A stretch of 13,709 nucleotides of DNA. Source: Brachionus koreanus (lineage: Eukaryota; Rotifera; Eurotatoria; Ploima; Brachionidae). Of the stretch, positions 8,801 to 13,709 are shown piece by piece; within the stretch, counting starts at the first letter, position 1, and the number at the start of each line of letters is the position of its first letter. Location: the NCBI GenBank assembly GCA_016987375.1, contig PJRA01000288.1, positions 181,595 through 195,303 on the forward strand, read 5' to 3'. The translations under genes were made by a program, and so were the position numbers. The notes beneath the pieces are model-generated. The model saw only the letters and a list, made by a program, of their open reading frames with translations, had not been told where the DNA came from and did not search any database.

Positions 8801-11800
8801 AAGTGATAATCAGTTAGTTGTTTTATTGCGCTTTTTTCGCACTTGTCTATTTGTAGAGCAAGTAGTGCATGCGACAAAGATGTTAGAACAACTTCGCGTA
8901 TTTTGTCACAGGTTTTTGTAAGGCCAAATTTTCGCAATCGCTTGCGAAGAAATTCGCGAAACAGTTTTTTTCGATTATCTTTTATCAAACTGGTTGAGCT
9001 AACTTCACTCAACGATTTTAGCTCTTGCTCTTCTTCGGCGTCGGTTTCTTCATTTTCTTCGTCGTCCGCTTCATTCAAAGTAAACTTTACTTCATCATTC
9101 GATTGCGGACTCGGATCAGGACTATTTCTGGGCGCTGAATTTTTTATAAATGAATCAACATGATGAACAATAACTGGAATCAAATGCTCTTGTTGAAAAT
9201 TTAATGATTCTGGCGAATTACGACTTGACAAAAAGTTAAAAGATAAACTTGATTTAAATGTTTCATGGTCGAACATGTGCGCTTCGTTAGGCCGTTTGAT
9301 CAAATAGCTAATTTGTCTCAGAAAAATGTTTGTTTCGCTTTGATTGGGCGGCAACGAAGTGTACGTTGGCTCTCTCAATACTATGAGTGGAGACGAGTCA
9401 GGCGAGTGATTAGTCGGCGAATTAACCAATGTAGCACTACTTTGGCTTGTCGACAAATTCACATTTAACCATTCTTGAACTTTTTCATATTCGCTACGTG
9501 AATAGTTCAAACGTTGTTCGAACCAATTCCAGTGTTCAAGATATTCGGGACGCTTGGCAAAACCCAAAAATCGACCTAAAAAATTTCATTTAGTATTTAA
9601 TTTTATCAACAAAATAAATTTTTTTTTTTAATGTTTAAATATTTATTGTTCCACTCATTATAATAATTTACTTTGAATTCTATTTTTTAATAAATCAAGT
9701 ATTAATCTTAAAATCAGCAGAAATGTTGAAAGCTGATGATAGGATCACAATTAAAGTACTGCACGATCTCTTCACCAGAATATGGCGATAAGAAATTATA
9801 CAAGAGGACTGGTCAAGAGGCATGATAGTCAAACTACCAAAAAAAGGCAACAAAATGATCTGTGATAATTGGAGAGGAATAAAATTGCTACCAAAAGCAA
9901 GTAAGGTGTTCTGCAGAATTTTGGAAAGAAACAAAAACTCTTTGGATGCTGTACTCATAGAAGAACAAGCAGGATTTAGACGATGGAGAGGATGCATAGA
10001 CCAGATAATTGCACTGAGAAACATCATTGAGCAAAGTCTAGAATGGAATAGCCCTTTGTATCTTAACTGCATTGACTTCAAAAAAGTCTTTAAAAGTATA
10101 CACAGAGAAACCCTGTGGGCCATACGAAGATCACATGGCTTACCACAGAAAATAGTGAACTTGATAAAACTCTTCTATGAGAATCTATCTCTCTCCGACA
10201 CTATTCCTAGTAGTAATTGATTATGGAATGAATAAAACAACTGTCAGTGCAAGGGGTTAGACACTGTCAAATGCTGAACTATATAAAAGAACAAATTCAG
10301 AGCCATTAAGTCAATGTATTAAGAACAAAATACATTGACTACTGGACACATACTGAGAATGAAAGAAAAAATAATACCAAAAAAGGCCCTTCAATGGACA
10401 CCACAAGGGCGACGTAAGGTCGGAAGACCAGCAGTAACATGGAGGTCAATAATATGAATATTTAGCTCTTTTTTTTGTTCTCGAATTTAAAATAATGAAA
10501 TAATAGTCAAACAATGAGCGGATCAACGTTCAGTATGAACACCATTTAAAGTTTTTAATCTTGCAAATTAGATTCATTTTTAATGTATTTTTCTTCATGT
10601 AGAAGGCCTTTGTCGTTAAGTTTTGAATCTAATTTGATGTCTAAAAAGGTATGATTGGACCCAGTGGTATTTTTTCTTGATTGACGCTTACTTAACGACA
10701 AAATGTTTTCAAAGGATAGTTCTGGTTTTTAAATAGAGAATTATTATTTAACAAGCATATAGTGCATAATGGATTACATTCATGTAGCAATTATTGTATC
10801 CTTACAGTTTTGACTTTATCAAGCCAAACCGTTACTAGAAATTAATCCAAAACATTTAATAATTTAAAAACATCTTGCTCAATTTGTATTTTAATTTCAA
10901 CGAAATTAAGTACAAGCGAAATTTATTGAAAAATTAAGCTTTTTGCTACTTTACTAAAAATTACAATTATTTTAAAAAAAGCTAAAATTTAAATTTAAAA
11001 ATTTCTTCTTTTTTGCTTATAATAACATAAATAATTATGAAGAATTTTTTTGTCTTAATTTTTTGAAAACTGATAAAAAAAACTTGAAATTATGTTTTTG
11101 AAATTATAATAAATTTAAAAAAAATTAAACACATTTAGGCAGAGTAAAATTTTTGATCAGTTTTGAAAAAATTTTAATTGCGCAAATAACTAAAAAGTTG
11201 AAAGATTGTGAAAATTGCAAGACATTGTTAAAAAATGATCAAAAATTCCACTTGGCCAAAAATGTGTAGCCACAATTTACTAGTGGAACGAGATTGCTGA
11301 CAATTTTTAAATAAATAAAAAAAACTATAGCAGCATTTAATTTTGAAATTTTTGATTATTAATTTTCACGAAAAAGAAATAAAATATTAAAAAAGATAAT
11401 TTTAGACTGCAAAAGAAAAAAGTTAAAACGCTTTTCAAAATAATTTCACAATCTCTGCATGAAGCATGAATATAATTGAAACAAAAAACATGTAATGTAA
11501 TGCATGCATTTACATTGACGTCATAAGCCTTATTTTTTCTTAATTGTGAAATTACACAAATTATATTTTTCCTATATAAATCTAAATTTAAAATCAAAAA
11601 TAGGCTTTTAGTCGACGAAATTCTAAATTACTAGGAAACAGAGAACAATTTACCCAACTGGTCCGATTTGAGCATCAAGTCCTTGACTATTTTGTGCCAA
11701 AGAAGCAGTGTTTTTGCAGTCGTTTCAAACTTTGGATCGGCATACAATGCTTGATCATTTTTCAAACATCTAATTGACGGATACAAACTCTCAATGTAGC

Positions 11801-12680
11801 AAATGTTGTTCAAATCATCTTGAATCAACAAATTCAAATAGCACAATTGATCAATGTAAATTTTGTTCTCATACAACTTGGAATAGTCCAAAATAGAAAA
11901 CATTGTTTTTTTAATATCATCGTCCATAACTTGTTTTATTCGCGAATAGTCCAAGTTTAAAATAATGTTTATCTTTTGTGGTATTTCACTTCTTTTTTTC
12001 TCAATTCTTTCGTCTAGTTCTTGCATGGATTTGGCTCTGTCATTGTAAAAATCAAAATAATCAAACAACTCTTTCCAAATGTTGTCCGAATGTTTTGCCT
12101 TGTCACTTTGATCAACACTAATCATTGTTTGAAAGCTTGGTCTGGGCGAATTGATGCAATGTGGCAAAGATGAGCTTAGTGGAGTTGGAGGCGGTGGTGC
12201 ATGAAGTTGAGACTTGTGTGTGTTTCTGAGAGCCAATCGAAGTAAATTTTCAATGCGTAGTTTGGTTCTATCACGGTCAAATGGATCAACGCTCAAAGAC
12301 CGATTGAACACAACCTTTTCCGATTGAACACATTCTTCGTTCATTTTTTGATCGAAAATCTGCTGACTTTCCTGTAGCGAATTGGTCAAGTCTTCTTCCT
12401 GATCGTACATGTAGCAAGCCGAATTAACCAAATTGCTTTTCCTGACCACTAATTTAGTCCTGCTCTGATTTTTTTTTAGTTCTTTTTTTTTCTTTTTTTT
12501 GCGTATAGCTCTCTTAATAGGTGAATTTAGCTCTAGTAAGCTTTTAAATTTGTTATCGCTTTCACAACTAAGCTCTTCATCGTCAGTATTATCATCTTCA
12601 TCATTATCATCATCTTCTTTTTCATTTTCAGAGTTGTTCAATTTTGGTATATCAATAGGCTGTGTGGAGTCGTTTTGCAT
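2556..12680 (-). CDS. MAP3K4: MAP kinase kinase kinase 4 (MEKK4/MTK1) gene, four coding exons
   Basis: Joining 12680-11654, 9575-7227, 4215-2944 and 2887-2556 on the minus strand gives one open frame of 1659 residues plus TAA. That is close to the roughly 1600 residues of vertebrate MAP3K4. Every junction has a GT donor and an AG acceptor, and all three introns are phase 1, so the frame is kept throughout. The protein has a charged, low-complexity N-terminus, a long helical MEKK4-specific region (about 200-1290), and a C-terminal serine/threonine kinase domain (about 1375-1652). In the family, the long N-terminal part holds the kinase in check until GADD45 proteins bind. The kinase then phosphorylates MKK3/6 and MKK4/7 in the cytoplasm, activating p38 and JNK in stress responses. 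The start is the first ATG after an in-frame TAA about 50 bases upstream. A further upstream 5' exon, or spliced-leader addition at an AG near 12707, cannot be excluded. Confidence 0.9.
2888..2943 (-). other. MAP3K4 intron 3 (56 bp)
   Basis: A GTAAGT donor and TTATTAG acceptor bound a 56-base, T/A-rich intron that interrupts the kinase activation segment in phase 1. Read through, it would stop translation within a few codons. Confidence 0.9.
2944..4215 (-). CDS. MAP3K4: MAP3K4 exon 3 (residues 1126-1550), pre-kinase region and kinase N-lobe
   Basis: The exon starts at 4215 after a TTTAG acceptor, about 100 bases upstream of the first ATG in this frame. The upstream codons (SISLIKEKASFHPSIDES) continue the homology with MAP3K4. 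It carries the conserved pre-kinase block near 1199-1262 (FGIELQNDI, TRPWAANKGLHLVQ). The kinase landmarks are the glycine loop GEGSFGKV at 1381-1388, the ATP-binding Lys1403 in MALKII, a candidate helix-C Glu1422, the catalytic loop HRDIKGANIF from 1496 and DFG at 1523-1525. The activation loop includes Thr1536, Ser1538, Thr1543 and Thr1548 as possible phosphosites. All catalytic residues are present, so the kinase should be active. The donor is TATG|GTAAGT, with GT at 2943-2942. The exon is 1272 nt, symmetric, phase 1 on both sides. Confidence 0.93.
4600..4745. other. GC-richer patch in intron 2, unidentified
   Basis: This patch has visibly more G and C than its surroundings. A short plus-strand frame (RDNDCQSLNTLALISRL, then CQAKRKRGCSKGYKEQ) is open across most of it, between stops. 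The minus-strand frame is open too. I recognise no family and no tRNA-like promoter boxes. It may be a fragment of an old repeat. Confidence 0.3.
5201..5355. repeat. Cluster of short inverted repeats (possible structured RNA or palindromic element)
   Basis: Several stem-loops follow one another. Bases 5206-5219 pair with 5224-5235 (GTGATAT..CGACA with TGTCGATATCAC) and have outer CCA/TGG pairs. Bases 5244-5257 pair imperfectly with 5265-5275. GGAGCA at 5279-5284 pairs with TGCTCC at 5293-5298. CGTCTA at 5303-5308 pairs with TAGACG at 5323-5328. TAATGT at 5342-5347 pairs with ACATTA at 5350-5355. The patch is less AT-rich than its surroundings. No tRNA, snRNA or hammerhead core motif was found in it. 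Confidence 0.4.
5590..5735 (-). mobile_element. tRNA-derived SINE-like element
   Basis: On the minus strand, TATCCTAGTGG (5720-5710) matches the tRNA A box consensus TRGYNNARNGG at all but one position. GGTTTCGACTGG (5681-5670) resembles the B box GGTTCGANTCC, 28 bases further on. After a body of about 60 bases the element ends in an A-rich tail (about 5610-5585). This is the plan of a SINE transcribed by RNA polymerase III from an internal promoter and moved by a LINE. Its ends, its target duplication and the tRNA it came from were not determined. It lies in sense with the kinase gene, inside intron 2. Confidence 0.55.
5792..5817. repeat. Perfect 9-bp hairpin
   Basis: ATAGTCTAG at 5792-5800 and CTAGACTAT at 5809-5817 are perfect inverted copies around an 8-base loop. 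It sits between the SINE-like element and the LINE relic. Function unknown. Confidence 0.5.
6066..6803 (+). pseudogene. Non-LTR retrotransposon (LINE) reverse transcriptase relic
   Basis: The clearest part is the open frame 6272-6646. It shows WKIDFNPSKSAAIIF followed by ISQTKNIEYLGVPIGD, the FNP.KS and YLGV blocks that follow the catalytic motif in Jockey/CR1-like reverse transcriptases. After TAG at 6644-6646 and further stops, the same frame resumes with KRAQGIKKFWRINQPLLE and IIFRKGLLNR up to about 6803, resembling a LINE C-terminal tail. Upstream, in another frame, GEPQ (6066-6077) and FANNII (6150-6167) sit where RT motifs like G.PQG and YADD would be; the latter would mean both catalytic Asp codons (GAT) have become Asn (AAT). 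This upstream part is weak. The element is dead and antisense to the kinase gene. Confidence 0.7.
6845..6862 (+). repeat. Dispersed motif AGTGATGTTGGCTATTGA, copy 1
   Basis: This 18-base stretch recurs with one change at 13231-13248. Its core TGATGTTGG(C/T)TA also occurs inverted at 7117-7129 and, with one more change, at 7141-7153. The inverted pair brackets about 285 bases of intron 2 in the manner of short terminal repeats. Confidence 0.45.
7117..7153 (-). repeat. Two tandem inverted copies of the dispersed TGATGTTGGTTAG motif
   Basis: CTAACCAACATCA at 7117-7129 and CTAACCAACACCA at 7141-7153 are direct repeats 24 bases apart, matching 12 of 13. They are inverted relative to the copies at 6845 and 13231. 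Just left, at about 7053-7075, GAAAACGTTAA occurs twice in tandem. Confidence 0.45.
7227..9575 (-). CDS. MAP3K4: MAP3K4 exon 2 (residues 343-1126), MEKK4 regulatory core
   Basis: This 2349-nt exon begins after a TTTTTTAG acceptor (AG at 9577-9576) and ends at a G|GTAAAT donor (GT at 7226-7225). It is symmetric, phase 1 on both sides. It contains an acidic stretch at about 510-526 (DDEENEETDAEEEQE). Segments that align by eye with animal MAP3K4 include YRPLFIYLNNVILELMHL (about 639-656), FSLLSIEVLTNECRECIEQ (about 676-694) and LDNEWNFCKNN (about 763-773). The first visible ATG-like start inside the exon is in fact a Leu (TTG) codon, and the open frame extends upstream to the acceptor. Family knowledge places the autoinhibitory and dimerisation parts here. 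Serine/proline-rich linkers around 395-500 may be phosphorylated, but this is inference. Confidence 0.9.
9711..10457 (+). pseudogene. Internally deleted LINE with RT fingers/palm and C-terminal tail
   Basis: The plus-strand frame reads SAEMLKADDRITIKVLHDLF, then a stop (TAA 9789-9791), then MIVKLPKKG, DNWRGIKLLPKASKVFCRIL, EEQAGFRRWRGCIDQI and CIDFKKVFKSIHR. These are the early motifs of a LINE reverse transcriptase; CIDFKKVF is motif A and still carries its Asp. After a stop at 10218-10220 the catalytic YADD region is missing. Conserved C-terminal sequence follows: AELYKRTNSEPLSQCIKN in one frame (10262-10332), then TGHILRM and GRRKVGRP.VTWR in the original frame up to TGA at 10455-10457. 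About half of the expected ORF2 is absent. The sequence resembles the LINE family often mis-named craniofacial development protein 2-like; its clade is not assigned here. It is antisense to the kinase gene. Confidence 0.88.
10309..10340. repeat. Perfect 12-bp hairpin inside the LINE relic
   Basis: AGTCAATGTATT (10309-10320) and AATACATTGACT (10329-10340) are perfect inverted copies around the 8-base loop AAGAACAA. The hairpin overlaps the frameshift between two conserved C-terminal LINE segments. Confidence 0.6.
10564..10702. repeat. Two interleaved perfect inverted repeats (12-13 bp)
   Basis: Repeat A is CAAATTAGATTCA (10564-10576), inverted at 10624-10636. Repeat B is TTTGTCGTTAAGT (10609-10621), inverted at 10690-10702. 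Both pairs are perfect and their order is A-B-A'-B', which is pseudoknot order rather than nested. The minus strand across this patch is also open for 57 codons without a Met start (10728-10558, including LDIKLDSKLNDKGLLHEEKY), which I cannot assign. Confidence 0.6.
11129..11267. mobile_element. MITE-like element with about 32-bp terminal inverted repeats
   Basis: The left end (ACACATTTAGGCAGAGT, then AAAATTTTTGATCA, 11129-11159) and the right end read in reverse complement (ACACATTTTTGGCCAAGT, then GGAATTTTTGATCA) match at about 26 of 32 positions with one gap. They enclose roughly 75 bases with no coding capacity, 139 bases in all. This is the layout of a small non-autonomous DNA transposon. 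No clear target-site duplication was seen, and the parent family is unknown. Confidence 0.55.
11654..12680 (-). CDS. MAP3K4: MAP3K4 exon 1 (residues 1-343)
   Basis: This exon encodes the N-terminus. It has an acidic run at residues 21-37 (EKEDDDNDEDD and following), a lysine run at 59-70, a proline-rich patch at 161-167 (APPPPTP), and then a mostly helical part from about 200. The end (FETTAKTLLLWHKIVKDL, about 318-335) resembles the region before the MEKK4 core in animal homologues. The donor is G|GTAAAT, with GT at 11653-11652. Reading through it gives only six more codons before TAG, which supports the splice. The exon is 1027 nt and ends in phase 1 on Gly343. In human MTK1 the GADD45-binding segment lies in this part of the protein; I cannot point to the equivalent residues here. 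Confidence 0.85.
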
Positions 12681-13230
12681 TCTTTGTTTTTGAAGATTTA
12701 GGCAAGCTATAATAATTTAACTCAATAATTATTTAAGTATAAATTATGAAATATATTATGCTTGTGCCGAAATTCAATTCGTACACTTTACCATAAGTAT
12801 GTATTTCAATTTTGCCATTACAGAATATTACATTGATGTTGCCATAGAGTCATTAAAAAAATGATTAAATTTTTGTTTTTAATCTAAAATTGAATATTAT
12901 TGATTCACCTAGTTCAAATCATTCAACTGAAAATTTTTAAAAAATAAAAAAAAAATTTTTAAAATTATTAAATGTTCAAATTGGATTCTATTTTATGTTG
13001 ATAATAATTCGTTATAATATTTTTACATAAATATTTTCTTTAAACAAAATTAAAAAGTGATCAAGTCAAGCATTAATTTTAGTTTTTTTTTTAGATACGT
13101 AAAATATCTGTTCTGATGAGATATTTTATAAATTTATTCTTTAAGCCTGTTAAATTATAATATTTAAATTATTATAAATTTATTTGCATTTTGTTTATTT
13201 CACACTTTTTTAACTTTTTCAATTAAAACT

Positions 13231-13248
13231 AGTGATGTTGGTTATTGA
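13231..13248 (+). repeat. Dispersed motif AGTGATGTTGGTTATTGA, copy 2
   Basis: It matches 17 of 18 bases of the copy at 6845-6862. The flanks of the two copies do not align beyond the motif. Confidence 0.4.
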
Positions 13249-13410
13249 TAGCCAATTTTGAAAATTTTCGTTGACCAAAATCTGCTTTATTAACACAAAT
13301 TTATTAAGTCAAAGAAACACAAACTTTCGAAAAAAGAATGTTATTAAGAAAAGATAATATTGTTTAAAATTTATAAATTTAATCTAATATAATGTCCATC
13401 GTTTTTGACT

Positions 13411-13434
13411 AAAATGCACACCTAGGTGTATTTT
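13411..13434. repeat. Palindromic hairpin centred on ACACCTAGGTGT
   Basis: ACACCTAGGTGT (13418-13429) is a perfect 12-base palindrome. AAAAT before it and ATTTT after it also pair if two bases (GC) bulge. It could be two abutting transposon ends, or chance. Confidence 0.4.
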
Positions 13435-13709
13435 AAAAAAAGTATTCTGGTTGTATTTAGTTTTATGTCAAAAAATTTTTCTTTTTCTCCTCTTTTTAAT
13501 AATTTTTGATTTTTTTTTAAAGGTTAAATTTTCAAAAAAACACTTTTAAAATTTTGAAATTTCAGCAGCCGGGTAAATTATTAAAAGTAAGTCTTAGAAG
13601 GCCCATTGCATTGTTTTAAATCTGAATTAAGCTCTAAAAAATAATTAGAGTCGTCTTTACAGTTAAAGTCTAATTAATTTTATGGTAAATGTTTTTTTTG
13701 TCAAATTTT

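Larger units (their letters stand above)
9576..11653 (-). other. MAP3K4 intron 1 (2078 bp)
   Basis: It is bounded by G|GTAAAT at 11653 and TTTTTTAG at 9577-9576. It contains a LINE relic on the opposite strand (9711-10457), an interleaved inverted-repeat patch (10564-10702) and a MITE-like element (11129-11267). Bases 10740-11125 and 11270-11650 are AT-rich and show nothing I recognise. Confidence 0.85.
12681..13709. other. Upstream region of MAP3K4, no gene seen
   Basis: This AT-rich flank lies upstream of the kinase start codon. An AG at about 12707-12708 on the minus strand could be a splice or spliced-leader acceptor for the 5' leader. A second copy of the dispersed motif is at 13231-13248, and a palindromic hairpin is at 13411-13434. 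No promoter element can be called with confidence. Confidence 0.5.

Noticed and set aside
7832..9468. Plus-strand open frames at 7832-8032, 8843-9163 and 9265-9468
   Set aside because: They are antisense shadows of MAP3K4 exon 2; their compositions (e.g. serine runs) mirror the acidic tracts of the real protein.
9695..10123. Minus-strand open frame of 142 codons
   Set aside because: It is antisense to the LINE reverse transcriptase, which has recognisable motifs on the plus strand.
11337..11597. Minus-strand open frame of 86 codons next to exon 1
   Set aside because: It is inside intron 1, has low-complexity Phe-rich composition, and shows no homology to the kinase or any family I know.
12499..12693. 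Plus-strand serine-rich open frame
   Set aside because: It is the antisense reading of the acidic and charged tract of exon 1.
1..13709. CRISPR arrays, operons, riboswitches, rRNA or functional tRNA genes
   Set aside because: No regularly spaced repeats, no bacterial gene organisation and no complete tRNA or rRNA sequence were seen; the window is eukaryotic.

Overview
The window looks like a strongly AT-rich invertebrate nuclear genome. It holds one host gene with spliceosomal introns (GT..AG), one intron of only 56 bp, and intergenic and intronic space filled with decayed transposons. The gene's protein is a metazoan-type MAP3K4 (MEKK4/MTK1). The base composition, tiny intron and mix of relics would fit a monogonont rotifer such as Brachionus, but that is inference; nothing seen is diagnostic of species.

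Layout, left to right. Bases 1-735 (+) hold the decayed 3' end of an apparent Ty3/gypsy-type LTR retrotransposon: an integrase-tail-like stretch, a chromodomain, a 16-bp hairpin and a polypurine tract. Bases 1061-2010 (-) hold a pogo/Tigger-type transposase relic with several in-frame stops; 2207-2425 carries short repeats that may be its subterminal end. Bases 2556-12680 (-) hold a complete MAP3K4 coding sequence that I reconstruct as four exons: 11654-12680, 7227-9575, 2944-4215 and 2556-2887. All three introns are phase 1 and the product is 1659 residues. Intron 1 (9576-11653) contains a deleted LINE (+), an interleaved inverted-repeat patch and a small MITE-like element. Intron 2 (4216-7226) contains a hairpin-rich patch, a tRNA-derived SINE-like element (-), a second decayed LINE (+) and copies of a short dispersed motif. 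Bases 12681-13709 lie upstream of the gene and show no other gene.

The only intact gene is the kinase. By family knowledge it relays stress signals to the p38 and JNK MAP kinase cascades. Everything else recognised is mobile-element debris. The two LINE relics lie antisense to the kinase gene, while the SINE and the upstream-of-polyA transposase relic lie on the same strand. I found no operon, CRISPR array, rRNA or functional tRNA gene, and no convincing new multi-gene system. The least explained signals are the hairpin cluster at 5201-5355, the interleaved inverted repeats at 10564-10702 and the MITE-like element at 11129-11267.
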